From assembly GCA_905479925.1 (NCBI GenBank), contig CAJQOL010000104.1:1-39489 (forward strand): a stretch of DNA of 39,489 nt. The letters run 5' to 3'. The DNA comes from an uncultured Kangiellaceae bacterium (lineage in GTDB: Bacteria; Pseudomonadota; Gammaproteobacteria; Enterobacterales; Kangiellaceae). Shown piece by piece: positions 26,218 to 35,166 of this stretch. Within the stretch, counting starts at the first letter, position 1. Every line of letters begins with the position of its first letter. Both the position numbers and the translations under genes were made by a program. A model generated the notes under the pieces. That model saw nothing but the letters and a program-made list of their open reading frames with translations, did no database searches and was not told where the DNA came from.

Positions 26218-27213
26218 ATGTCTACCCAAGTACATCCAAACGAAGCCTTGTTTGATGCTGAGAAACCTTTTCCCGTCATTCCTTCTTGCGAACATTTTGC
26301 AGGAAGTGAGAAGTTGATGTTAAAAGCCCTAGAAATGCAAAGCAAGTTTGGCCCTGTTTTTGACATCACTTGCGATTGTGAAGACGGCGCTGCGGCGGGA
26401 CAAGAGGCTGAGCATGCAAAGATGGTTGCTAGAGTTATTTCAAGTGATGCTAATGAAAATAATATGATGGGGGTACGAATTCATGATTTCAGCCATCCAC
26501 ATTGGCGCGCTGATGTTGATATATTAGTCCCACAGGTTGGAAAAAATGTTGCCTACATAACTCTGCCTAAATCAACTCAAGCGTCGCAGATTAAAACCAT
26601 GGTTGACTATATTAAACAGGTCGCTAGCGATAACGGAATTGAGCGAGAAATTCCTATCCATGTTTTAATTGAAACCCATGGCGCGCTAAAAGAAATTTGG
26701 GAAATTGCGAAAGTAGACTGGATTCAGGTTTTGGATTTTGGAATGATGGATTTTGTTAGCGGGCATTATGGGGCAATACCTGCTTCGTGTATGAGAAGCC
26801 CAGGACAGTTTGATCATCCATTATTAGCTCGAGCAAAAACGGAATTAGTTGCAGCAGCTTTGGCTAACGGCATTGTACCTGCACACAATGTTACCCTGGA
26901 TCTTAAAAACGCGGAGCAGACCAAAAGTGATGCAAACCGTGCAAGAAATGAATTTGGATTTATGAGGATGTGGAGCATTTACCCAACTCAAGTTGAAGCT
27001 ATTGTCGAAGCGCTAAAGCCAGATTATTCAGAAGTGGAAGACGCGCAAGGTATTTTACTTGCTGCGCAACAAGCTGACTGGGGACCAATTCAATATAAAG
27101 GTGAGCTTCATGATAGAGCAACTTACCGATATTTCTGGCAGTTACTTCAGCGAGCAAATGTGAGTGGTTTGACATTAAGCGAAGAAACTCGACAGGCGTT
27201 TTTTAGTGAGTAA
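26218..27213 (+). CDS. HpcH/HpaI-CitE-like aldolase, divergent from the CoA operon
   Basis: A 331-residue member of the CitE-like aldolase/lyase family. DITCDCEDGAAAG (metal-site acids), MMGVRIHDFSHPHW (Arg), PIHVLIETHGALKE (metal-binding Glu) and DFGMMDFVSGHYGAI are visible. The subgroup differs from the two minus-strand paralogues and resembles proteins that proteobacteria annotate only as HpcH/HpaI aldolase/citrate lyase. AAGGAG lies 6 nt before the ATG. It is transcribed away from the CoA operon across a region with a large palindrome, so coordinated control is likely. Cleavage or formation of a CoA-linked or free beta-hydroxy acid is expected; the substrate is unknown. Confidence 0.88.
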   Translation: MSTQVHPNEALFDAEKPFPVIPSCEHFAGSEKLMLKALEMQSKFGPVFDITCDCEDGAAAGQEAEHAKMVARVISSDANENNMMGVRIHDFSHPHWRADVDILVPQVGKNVAYITLPKSTQASQIKTMVDYIKQVASDNGIEREIPIHVLIETHGALKEIWEIAKVDWIQVLDFGMMDFVSGHYGAIPASCMRSPGQFDHPLLARAKTELVAAALANGIVPAHNVTLDLKNAEQTKSDANRARNEFGFMRMWSIYPTQVEAIVEALKPDYSEVEDAQGILLAAQQADWGPIQYKGELHDRATYRYFWQLLQRANVSGLTLSEETRQAFFSE

Positions 27214-27251
27214 TATGCCAATCGCTTTCTCAGTATGTATATGAACATGTA

Positions 27252-27286
27252 TATATGCTCCTATGATTCTAAGTTAGGGGCATATA
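27252..27286. terminator. Stem-loop downstream of the aldolase
   Basis: A 12-bp stem (27252-27263 with 27275-27286, one G-T wobble) around an 11-nt loop. It is followed by AATATTT rather than a clean T-run, so it is a possible terminator or mRNA-stabilising hairpin. Confidence 0.5.
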
Positions 27287-27435
27287 AATATTTCCCAAGT
27301 TTGAAAACTTATTAAATGTTTGAAGCCGAACGATCGATTTACCAGCGCCTTAACCTATTTGTTTAACAAAGGTTAAAGCAAAACGAAGCATTTGGCGCTA
27401 TACTGTTTTGCTAAATTCCCTGATTAGAAAAACTT

Positions 27436-27870
27436 ATGCAACAACATTTTAAGCGACTCGAAGCCATGTACCAGGCTGCTCCACTTAATGACTTTTATTT
27501 ACCTACGATGTCGATTAGTCAAGGAAGAGCCGAGATTTCAATAGATGTTAATCAAAAATATTTTCATGCCGCACAGGCTGTTCATGGTTCGGTCTACTTC
27601 AAGATGCTTGACGATGCTGCTTACTTTGCAGCTAACTCGTTAGAACAAGAGTATTTTGTTTTAACAACTTCATTTACAACTTACCTAACTAGGCCCATAT
27701 CAAGCGGAAAAATGACTGCTATTGGTCAAGTCGTTAATCAGAATAGAACTCAGTTTATTGCTGAGTCCGTCGTTTACAATTCAAAAAATAAAGAGATTGG
27801 CAGAGGAAATGGAATATTCGTTCGTTCTAAAAATAAATTAACTGATATTGATGGTTACAAGTTGACCTGA
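27436..27870 (+). CDS. PaaI-type hot-dog thioesterase
   Basis: A 144-residue hot-dog fold protein of the 4HBT/PaaI thioesterase group, hydrolysing acyl-CoA esters in the cytosol. The pattern AAQAVHGSVYFKMLDDAAYFAAN (HGG-like turn then the active-site helix with Asp) and the later TTSFTTYLTRPISSG strand are typical. It may serve the neighbouring CoA cluster by releasing free acid, but it is separated from it by a hairpin and has its own leader. The start is the only good ATG for the conserved N-terminus; no strong Shine-Dalgarno is seen. Confidence 0.85.
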   Translation: MQQHFKRLEAMYQAAPLNDFYLPTMSISQGRAEISIDVNQKYFHAAQAVHGSVYFKMLDDAAYFAANSLEQEYFVLTTSFTTYLTRPISSGKMTAIGQVVNQNRTQFIAESVVYNSKNKEIGRGNGIFVRSKNKLTDIDGYKLT

Positions 27871-28083
27871 CGTTCCGATTTGGAGAATGACCGACTATTC
27901 CTTACTACTTCCCGGTGTAGCTTAGCCACTTCTAAACCTTCTACTACCCAAAGAAAATATCTCGTTACATTCATTGTTCCCTCACATGTTTGTGAGTTCA
28001 GTTTTGATTCAGTTTGTGAGCACTAATATGCACCTGTGTTCATACTTACATGTGCACGAAACCAATTTATTAAGGGAAAAATT

Positions 28084-28620
28084 ATGAAAAAGACATTACT
28101 CGCTAGCGCAGTATTATCGTTATTATCATTCGGCGTTCTAGCTGAAAATCCATCATTCGATAACCTAGAAGCAGGTTATACAGAGTTTGATTTCGACGGG
28201 TTTAAAGTCGACGGCTTTGAGATTAAAGGGAGTCGCTCATTTTCGGATAGTCTATACGCTGCTTGGGACTATAGTAACGTCTCTGATAACGGTGCGGACT
28301 TAAAGTTAACCACCATTGGTCTTGGCTACAAAAATGATTTCTCTACTGAATCTACATTTTTTAGTGAGCTTAATTATGCGAAATTGGATAGCACAGGATT
28401 TGATGACAATGGTTATGAATTTACCGTTGGTGTTAGGACAATGATGACTGATCGTTTAGAGTTAAAAGCTGCCGTTGAGTATCTCGATATCGATGATGAT
28501 ATGACTTCCTTAATTATTGGTGGCGCTTATAGTGTTTCGGACAGTATTGCTTTCTATGCAGACTATAAATATGAGTCCGACCTTAGTCGATATGATGTAG
28601 GACTACGCTACAGTTTTTAG
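28084..28620 (+). CDS. Small outer-membrane beta-barrel protein
   Basis: A 178-residue exported protein with signal peptide MKKTLLASAVLSLLSFGVLA and mature N-terminus near Glu21. The mature part is a series of amphipathic strands alternating with short Asp/Gly/Asn turns. It ends in YDVGLRYSF, with the C-terminal Phe expected for BAM-assembled barrels. The number of strands is consistent with an 8-stranded OmpA/OmpX-like barrel. ATG 28084 is chosen for the AAGGGA upstream and the canonical signal peptide; the open frame extends to 28036 without support. The leader contains a CTCACA-TGTT-TGTGAG hairpin (27981-27996). Function is unknown. A strong terminator follows. Confidence 0.85.
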   Translation: MKKTLLASAVLSLLSFGVLAENPSFDNLEAGYTEFDFDGFKVDGFEIKGSRSFSDSLYAAWDYSNVSDNGADLKLTTIGLGYKNDFSTESTFFSELNYAKLDSTGFDDNGYEFTVGVRTMMTDRLELKAAVEYLDIDDDMTSLIIGGAYSVSDSIAFYADYKYESDLSRYDVGLRYSF

Positions 28621-28661
28621 CAACTTCCCTTAATCTTAAAGAGTACTTCTAAGCAACGTAG

Positions 28662-28686
28662 AGCCCGATTTTTTTCGGGCTTTTTT
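28662..28686 (+). terminator. Rho-independent terminator after the beta-barrel gene
   Basis: AGCCCGA (28662-28668) pairs perfectly with TCGGGCT (28675-28681) around a T-rich loop and runs into six T. Confidence 0.93.
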
Positions 28687-28790
28687 CTGAGTCGTTTGGT
28701 TTAGTTTTATTTTGTAGCCGTCTACCTTTGTATTATAGCGGGGCATAGGTTAAAGTAATCGCTTTTGAGGTATTCGGATTAAAGTTTTTT

Positions 28791-30080
28791 ATGAAAATTA
28801 GAAATGTTTTATGTGCAGTGGTATTGACGGTTTTGAGCTCCTCGCTTTGGGCGCAAGATTATGTGATACACGCCGGTTCAATGATTGATGTTGTAAACCT
28901 TAAAGTTGTAAAAGATAAATCGATTAAGATTTCTGCTAATAAAATTGTCGCAATTGAAGATGGCTTTATGCCTGTAACCAAACAAGAAACGCTCATAGAT
29001 CTGAAACAACATACCCTAATGCCGGGACTGATGGATATGCATGTACATATGTCTGGTGAAATTAATAAAGCGTCCTACAGCGAACGTTTTTTCATGTCTG
29101 AGGCCGACTTTGCACTAAGAAGTACAGTTTACGCCGAGAGAACCTTAAAAGCCGGTTTTACAACAGTAAGAGACCTTGGTGATCTCGCTGGAGGTGTGGT
29201 GGTTTCTTTGAGGAAAGCTATCGACCAGGGCTACGTTGTAGGACCTAGAATTTTTGCCGCTGGCAAAAGCATTGCAACTACTGGCGGGCATGCTGACCCT
29301 ACTAATGGTTTAAGACCTGAATTGCTAATGGACCCGGGACCCAAGCAAGGGGTAATTAATAGTCCTGAAGAGGCAATTAAGGCCATTAGACAACGTTACA
29401 AAGAAGGCTCCGATGTTATCAAGCTAACGGTTACAGGAGGTGTCTTAAGTTTAGCGAAAAACGGCTCAAACCCTCAATTTACTCAAGAGGAGTTGAATGC
29501 CATCATGAAGGCCGCCAAAGATTATGACTTTGTAGTGGCGGTTCATGCTCATGGTGCAGAAGGCATGAAGCGCGCTATTAGAGCTGGCGTTGACTCTATT
29601 GAACACGGTACCTATATGGATAAGGAAGTAATTCGTTTGATGAAGAAAAACGATACCTATTACGTTCCGACTATTAGTGCAGGCAAGTGGGTCGCTGAAA
29701 AAGCGGCTATTGATGGGTATTACCCTGCCGTTGTTCAGCCAAAGGCCGCAGCGATAGGGCCAGTAATTCAGAGTACATTTAGCAAAGCTTATGAGAGTGG
29801 GGTGAAAATTGCTTTTGGCACTGATGCGGCGGTATTTCCGCATGGCTTAAATGCTCGAGAGTTCATTTATATGAATGAAGCAGGTATGCCAGCAATTGAA
29901 ACTATTCAATCGGCAACTTTAAACTCCGCCAAACTTCTTAGAATTGAAGATAAGCTCGGTAGTATTCAAGTCGGTAAATTAGCTGACTTAGTCGCTGTAA
30001 AAGGCGATCCGTTGAAAGACCTTAGCCTGCTACAGACTATTAGTTTTGTTATGAAGGATGGGAAAATAGTTAAGAAATAA
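28791..30080 (+). CDS. Exported amidohydrolase (imidazolonepropionase/Xaa-Pro dipeptidase-like)
   Basis: A 429-residue metal-dependent hydrolase with signal peptide [21 protein letters not shown] (cleavage near residue 21), acting in the periplasm. The binuclear-site residues can be followed: HVH in MDMHVHMSG, Lys in [10 protein letters not shown] (the carbamylated Lys position), His in [10 protein letters not shown] and SIEHGTYM, and Asp in [10 protein letters not shown]. The C-terminal [19 protein letters not shown] strand is typical. Related enzymes cleave Xaa-Pro or Xaa-Arg dipeptides or cyclic amides. This fits the peptide-degrading character of the window but is not proof of substrate. 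Confidence 0.9.
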   Translation: MKIRNVLCAVVLTVLSSSLWAQDYVIHAGSMIDVVNLKVVKDKSIKISANKIVAIEDGFMPVTKQETLIDLKQHTLMPGLMDMHVHMSGEINKASYSERFFMSEADFALRSTVYAERTLKAGFTTVRDLGDLAGGVVVSLRKAIDQGYVVGPRIFAAGKSIATTGGHADPTNGLRPELLMDPGPKQGVINSPEEAIKAIRQRYKEGSDVIKLTVTGGVLSLAKNGSNPQFTQEELNAIMKAAKDYDFVVAVHAHGAEGMKRAIRAGVDSIEHGTYMDKEVIRLMKKNDTYYVPTISAGKWVAEKAAIDGYYPAVVQPKAAAIGPVIQSTFSKAYESGVKIAFGTDAAVFPHGLNAREFIYMNEAGMPAIETIQSATLNSAKLLRIEDKLGSIQVGKLADLVAVKGDPLKDLSLLQTISFVMKDGKIVKK

Positions 30081-30371
30081 CTTTAAAGCTTTAGCGTTAG
30101 TTGCTTTATCTACCGTCTGTTTATCTTCGGTTTTTCTAGTCTAAGGTCTAGTTAGATGCTCACTGCTGCTAGATCTTATTGCGTCATAAAAAGCCGTAGT
30201 TAGGGATCGTCTCATCTTAGCTTCATTCTAGAATGATCCTTACTGGCATCTATAGAAATTCAACAGCCCAAAAACCAGCATTAATAAGATGGCTTCTTTG
30301 TCCAAATAACTCAATATTTTCAAAATGTTGAAAGCTCTCACACGATTCACAACCATCGTATTGGTTCGTTA
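30081..30371. other. Gap containing the broken 5' end of the sensor kinase gene
   Basis: No intact gene lies here. From 30288 to 30371 the kinase frame stays open and reads like propeller sequence (...YFQNVESSHTIHNHRIGSLL then LLDDEKRLWVGT). Two stops in a row close that frame at 30282-30287, and no ATG or GTG start lies between. In the other forward frames I found no recognisable signal peptide or propeller blade. A dyad centred on AAGCTT (30078-30099) follows the preceding amidohydrolase stop. Confidence 0.65.
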
Positions 30372-33300
30372 TTGCTCGATGATGAAAAAAGGCTTTGGGT
30401 GGGAACCGCTGACGGACTCAGTCTTTACGACCATGCAACTAGCCATTTTACGTTACAACATTCTAGCCAAGAAGATAAAAGCTCGCTTGCTGGGTTGTTG
30501 GTTAATGAACTCTATCAGGCAAAGGACGGCAAGATTTGGGTAGCTACCAATAATGGCGCAGCCTGGCTGACAGTAGCTGGAGCCTATAAAAGAATTGAAA
30601 GCGATGGTTCTAAAAGCGACAAACTAAGCCATGTTTCAATCGTAAATATTGCCCAGCCTCATGACGATGAAATCTGGTTAGCAACCTACGGCGGTGGAAT
30701 TAATGTACTTGATGCCGTCAGCGGAAAGGTTATTTCACAGATAAAACACGACGTTTCTGTGCCTTCTGGCATAAACCATGACGCTTTTGGAGCACTGCTG
30801 CTAGATCGCTCTGGCTTACTATGGCTAGGCACTTGGGGAAATGGCCTTAATTATTACAACACTAATAATGCGGCTTTTTCAACACTGAGGCATAGCCCTA
30901 GTAATGATAATTCACTTAGATATCCCGATGTACTTTCTGTGATGGAAGTTGATAACGGCGATATTTGGGTCGGCGCAAGAAGTCGTGGAATTGACGTATT
31001 TAGGCCCGGAGTAGGACGAGTTAATGAGCTTCCAATTGACAACAGCAAACCGTTCTCGCTAAAGGATGGCAGTATTTCAGCGTTTCTACAAACCAAAAAC
31101 GGTACTATTTGGGTAGGCTCTAGACAAACTGGGCTCTATAGATATCGACCAGAAACTAACGACTTTACAAATTACACCGATAAAGACGGACTCTCCGATC
31201 GGGTTATTAAGAGACTATTAGAAGACAAAAAGGGCAGGATAATTATTGGTACAGAGTTTAGCTTAGAACGCTTTACGCCGAAAACAGGTTTTTTTGAACA
31301 TCTGGTTACCGAAAACTTAGGTAGAGAGATTATTCAAGCTCAATTTAATGCATTGGTTACATTGAATGATGGTAGCTTAGCAGCAGGCTCTTCAAACGGC
31401 CTTTATATCTTAAAGCCCAATGCTCAATATTTAACTAAAATCAGCCATAACCCAAATCGTGGTGACTCTTTATCACACAATACTGTTTTAGGTTTGTTTG
31501 TTAATAAAAACGGTGACCTATTTGTAGCAACTGAACAGGGTTTAGACCGTTTGCTGGAGTTAGATGGTGAGAATAGTCGGTTTGAGTCTGTAAACAGCGA
31601 GTTTGGATATCCTGGCCAGGCATTCTGGGCCAATATGCAGTTTGACCGAAAGGGAAGAGTTTGGGACGGCGTTAGTGTGTTGGACTTAGAAAACAAAGAA
31701 CGATATATGCTCACTAAAGCTGACGGAGTTGATATTGGTGTTAATTGGTACGGAGGACACACCAAAACTAACAACGGAACATTATTGTATGCCGGCTCAA
31801 AAGGCTTATTAATGATTCAGCCAGAACGTTTTACTAAATGGAAGCATCAACCCAACCTAGTGATTACTCAACTAATGGTTAACGGTAAGCAACGTTCTTT
31901 TTCAAAAAATGACGGTCTGGTTTTTAATCCAAGCATGAAAAGCTTTAGTTTGGAGTTTTCTTCTTTAGACTTTTCGGAGCCCGAAAAAAACCGATATGCT
32001 TATAAGCTTGATGGTTATGATCCCGATTGGAACTTTATTAGTGCTGAAAATCGTGTTGCAAGTTATACCAACCTATCACCCGGTGACTACAGGCTGCATA
32101 TTAAAGGCAGTAATCGGTTGGGTGTTTGGAGTGAGAATCAGATCCAATTGGCAATTAGCATTATGCCAAAATGGTATCAAACGGTCGGTTTTAGAGTACT
32201 TATATTTCTTCTGTTAAGTGCGTTTCTCTACTTAATGTATTTCGTGCGAGTAAATCAGCTAAAGAAACACAAACAGGAATTACGTGAAGAGGTTGCCGTT
32301 AGGACAAAAGAGCTTCAGCTTTCAAATCAAAGTATGAGTACGCTAAGTGATATCAGTAATGAAATAAGTTCCACTCTAGATTTAAACAAAATATTAAATA
32401 CTGTTTATTACCATGTTAATCAAATGATGGACGCAACGGTTTTTTGTATAGGGTTCTTTGACCGTGAGAAGGATGCAATTAGATTCCAGTTAACGATAGA
32501 GCGAGGTAAGCAACTGCCGGAGTTCGTCGTTCCTATGAACGAAAAAGAGAGGTTGGCGGTTTACTGCGTTGAAACTAGCTCTCCTGTCGTTATTAATGAT
32601 TTTGAAACAGATAAACAAAAGTACATCGAGCATTCAACTTATGTCGCACCTAAGTCAGGTGAGGAAACGGAATCAGTTATTTACTGGCCGCTAATACTCG
32701 GTGGGAAAACCATTGGTGCTATAAGCGTTCAGAGTTTTAAAAAAAATGCTTACAGTAAACATCATCAAAAAATAATTAGAACCTTAGCATCTACTGCTGC
32801 GATTGCACTGGATAACGCTAATGCTTATCGAAGAGCGCAACAGGCAGCAGAAATTAAGAGCACTTTTCTTGCTAATATGAGTCATGAAATTAGAACGCCA
32901 ATGCATGGGATCTTAGGGTTAACTAAGCTATTGAGCAAAACTCGTCTCGATACAGAACAAAAAGAATATGTTAAGAACATAACCATTTCAGCGGATACTC
33001 TTTTAACCGTTATTAACGATATATTGGATTTTTCAAAAATAGAAGCAGGCAAAATGGAATTGGAGGAGAAACCTTTTGGCTTAACCAAATTACTCAATAA
33101 TATGTCCGTGGTCGTGGATACTATTGCCGAAGGTAAAGGGCTGACTTTTGAGTATGAAATTCAAGATGGCACTCCGGGGGATCTGGTAGGGGACGCGCCA
33201 AGAATAAATCAAATTCTACTGAATTTATGTTCTAATGCGGTGAAATTTACCAGCAAAGGAAAAATACAGGTCAAAATCTCCAGTGATATCGTTGATCAGA

Positions 33301-34370
33301 ATTATTGTGACCTTCGTATTTCTGTTATCGATGAAGGGATTGGGATCGCTAAGGAGGCGATCCCGAAGTTATTCAATAGCTTCAGCCAAGCGGATACATC
33401 AACCACTCGCAAATTTGGAGGTACCGGGTTGGGGTTGGCTATCAGTCGTTTACTAGCTCGAAAAATGGACGGTGATATAACGGTAAAAAGTAAACCGGAA
33501 AGAGGGAGCGATTTCACTCTAAATATTAGACTTCCTATCTTTGACAAGTTGTCAGCGGATTACTCCGACAAAGTTAAGTTAGAGAGAAGCAAAAATGTAT
33601 TGTTATTGGATAGAAACGAGAGTTCAAACGTTGCCCTCACGAGGCAGTTGGTTGCTCTAGGCGCTAAGGTGTTTATTGCTCACTCACAAGCAGAGTTAAT
33701 TGAAATAATATCTGCTACCTCTGAAATTTTTGATTCCGCGTTACTATCATGGGACGAAATCCCAGAAAAAAATACCGAAGTTATAGAAACATTGCGAAGC
33801 CGATTAGACCTACCACCACAGAATATCGTGGTATATAGTGGCTACAAAATCAGTCATATTATTCGTCAGGTGGCGAATTACGATGTAGAAACCGTTCTTC
33901 AAAAACCGCTTAGTCTTTTAGAATTAAGGCACTTTATTGCCAATAACTCTAACGCCTCCTCAGGTATTGAGGAGCAACCGAACAAACCATTAGACGGCTT
34001 ACTGATTTTAGTTGCTGAAGATAATAAAATAAATCAAATCATAGCGAAAAAATTGTTGGTTAGTTTGGGGGCAACTATTGATTTGGTTGAAAATGGTCAA
34101 GAAGCTGTAGAGCAAGTTGATAAGAAAAAATACGACATTGTTCTAATGGATATCCAGATGCCCGTGATGGATGGAACCGACGCAACAAAAGCTATCCGCC
34201 AACGAGAGGAATTCAATTCGTTACCCATAATAGCAATGACAGCCAATGTGTTGGAAGACGATGTCGAAACATACCTTAATTATGGTATTGATGATCATGT
34301 TAGTAAGCCAATCAATACCTCTGATTTAATTGAAAAGACCCTAAAAAACATTGCGCTAAAGATAAACTAG
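30372..34370 (+). CDS. Hybrid sensor histidine kinase with ligand-sensing propeller, probably 5'-truncated
   Basis: A 1332-residue one-protein two-component system. Residues 1 to about 470 are regulator-propeller blades (xxGxIWVGTxxGL), followed by a Y_Y_Y domain (about 517-593) and a TM helix (about 605-625). Next come a coiled coil, a GAF domain (about 657-817) and HisKA with His838 in MSHEIRTPMHG. The HATPase has NAVKFT, DEGIGI and GGTGLGLAIS. A degenerate receiver lacking the phospho-Asp (about 1075-1190) precedes an intact receiver with Asp1260 in LMDIQMP. The propeller should be periplasmic, yet the only usable start is TTG 30372, inside a blade, with no ribosome-binding site or signal peptide. 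Blade-like coding continues to 30288 before stops. The gene is therefore likely truncated, although the remaining frame is fully open. Confidence 0.85.
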   Translation: MLDDEKRLWVGTADGLSLYDHATSHFTLQHSSQEDKSSLAGLLVNELYQAKDGKIWVATNNGAAWLTVAGAYKRIESDGSKSDKLSHVSIVNIAQPHDDEIWLATYGGGINVLDAVSGKVISQIKHDVSVPSGINHDAFGALLLDRSGLLWLGTWGNGLNYYNTNNAAFSTLRHSPSNDNSLRYPDVLSVMEVDNGDIWVGARSRGIDVFRPGVGRVNELPIDNSKPFSLKDGSISAFLQTKNGTIWVGSRQTGLYRYRPETNDFTNYTDKDGLSDRVIKRLLEDKKGRIIIGTEFSLERFTPKTGFFEHLVTENLGREIIQAQFNALVTLNDGSLAAGSSNGLYILKPNAQYLTKISHNPNRGDSLSHNTVLGLFVNKNGDLFVATEQGLDRLLELDGENSRFESVNSEFGYPGQAFWANMQFDRKGRVWDGVSVLDLENKERYMLTKADGVDIGVNWYGGHTKTNNGTLLYAGSKGLLMIQPERFTKWKHQPNLVITQLMVNGKQRSFSKNDGLVFNPSMKSFSLEFSSLDFSEPEKNRYAYKLDGYDPDWNFISAENRVASYTNLSPGDYRLHIKGSNRLGVWSENQIQLAISIMPKWYQTVGFRVLIFLLLSAFLYLMYFVRVNQLKKHKQELREEVAVRTKELQLSNQSMSTLSDISNEISSTLDLNKILNTVYYHVNQMMDATVFCIGFFDREKDAIRFQLTIERGKQLPEFVVPMNEKERLAVYCVETSSPVVINDFETDKQKYIEHSTYVAPKSGEETESVIYWPLILGGKTIGAISVQSFKKNAYSKHHQKIIRTLASTAAIALDNANAYRRAQQAAEIKSTFLANMSHEIRTPMHGILGLTKLLSKTRLDTEQKEYVKNITISADTLLTVINDILDFSKIEAGKMELEEKPFGLTKLLNNMSVVVDTIAEGKGLTFEYEIQDGTPGDLVGDAPRINQILLNLCSNAVKFTSKGKIQVKISSDIVDQNYCDLRISVIDEGIGIAKEAIPKLFNSFSQADTSTTRKFGGTGLGLAISRLLARKMDGDITVKSKPERGSDFTLNIRLPIFDKLSADYSDKVKLERSKNVLLLDRNESSNVALTRQLVALGAKVFIAHSQAELIEIISATSEIFDSALLSWDEIPEKNTEVIETLRSRLDLPPQNIVVYSGYKISHIIRQVANYDVETVLQKPLSLLELRHFIANNSNASSGIEEQPNKPLDGLLILVAEDNKINQIIAKKLLVSLGATIDLVENGQEAVEQVDKKKYDIVLMDIQMPVMDGTDATKAIRQREEFNSLPIIAMTANVLEDDVETYLNYGIDDHVSKPINTSDLIEKTLKNIALKIN

Positions 34371-34374
34371 TCAT

Positions 34375-34419
34375 ATTAAATGTAGTTGTATTAAATGTAG
34401 TTGTATTAAATGTAGTAGC
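34375..34419. repeat. 15-bp tandem repeat after the kinase gene
   Basis: Three copies of ATTAAATGTAGTTGT (34375-34389, 34390-34404, 34405-34419, the last with two changes), directly after the kinase stop codon. Confidence 0.9.
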
Positions 34420-35036
34420 TCAAACTTCATCTGGCATTTTTGAATTTGAATCTAGACTTTATCGTACGGCCAGGCTTAAAGGTGATTCAAAAATCACAGA
34501 TCATGATGGAGCAGTGCGGCTGAAAGCTGACGTTCTAAAATCGTCTTGAAAGTGCCCGAAGCTGACGTTTTGTTGCTCCCTCTTCCCGCTGGGAGTACCC
34601 AAAAAGCGGGGCATACTAAGGGGTGGGGAGAGGGAAACTATTTCTAATAATTTACGCGATTTCAAATTGACAGCCCCATTCTTTCCTAACTTCTGTTTCG
34701 CAGCGTTTCACTTGCCTGCGACCATTCTTTTGTTACGCCACAAAAGAAGGCAAAAAGGCGTGACGCTCAGCCGCTAGGCACTCTCAAGTGGCGTACTTGA
34801 ACGATGTCGTTATCAAATGAAGGTGGTGTTAGTTTCCGAGGAAAAGATGGGAGTTGAATTTGCCCGAAGTTGAATGTCTCCTTTAAAAAGAAACCGGTAT
34901 CTTCTACTCAATAATTTCCGCTTTAAAATATAGGCGCGTACCGCTGAAACCGTTTTATCTAAGGGAAAAAGGAACGATGTGAGACTAAGTCGAAACCTGA
35001 GCTCCAACTTGTCGGTTTAGATATGAGTCAATACCT
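34420..35036. other. Non-coding, apparently decayed repeat-type DNA
   Basis: I find no credible gene here. TGCCCGAAG occurs twice (34553-34561 and 34861-34869) and GCTGACGTT twice (near 34527 and 34561). An imperfect inverted repeat, TCCCTCTTCCC (34577-34587) with GGGGAGAGGGA (34625-34635), surrounds a GC-richer core. The segment 34729-34770 (TTTTGTTACGCCACAAAAGAAGGCAAAAAGG) resembles intergenic relics common in gammaproteobacteria. It may be a dispersed intergenic repeat family. Confidence 0.5.
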
Positions 35037-35092
35037 ATTAAAAATTAAAAATTAAAAATTAAAAATTAAAAATTAAAAATTAAAAATTAAAA
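35037..35092. repeat. 7-bp tandem repeat ATTAAAA, eight copies
   Basis: Eight uninterrupted copies of ATTAAAA, 56 bp of pure A/T, placed just beyond the terminator of the minus-strand sigma-factor operon. A slippage-prone tract whose length is likely to vary between strains. Confidence 0.97.
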
Positions 35093-35113
35093 AATGGGTT
35101 AGATAACACATGG

Positions 35114-35137
35114 AAAAAAAGGGCCAAAGTAGGCCCT
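35114..35137 (-). terminator. Rho-independent terminator of the ECF sigma operon
   Basis: On the minus strand, AGGGCC (35137-35132) pairs with GGCCCT (35125-35120) around a 6-nt loop, followed by a run of T (35119-35114). Confidence 0.88.
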
Positions 35138-35166
35138 AATTGAAATTGCAATAAAATTTTTACCAA

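Noticed and set aside
28036..28083. Extended start of the beta-barrel protein
   Set aside because: ATG 28084 has a Shine-Dalgarno and begins an ordinary signal peptide; the extension would bury it.
30325..30543. Short frame overlapping the start of the sensor kinase, with a hydrophobic beginning
   Set aside because: It runs out of frame through propeller coding sequence and does not join the kinase frame. It is an overlap artefact, not the missing signal peptide.
34813..35007. Minus-strand 64-codon frame in the repeat-rich gap
   Set aside because: Low-complexity, no ribosome-binding site and located in apparently decayed DNA.
35037..35092. Regular repeats considered as a CRISPR array
   Set aside because: The unit is 7 bp with no spacers; a simple slippage repeat.
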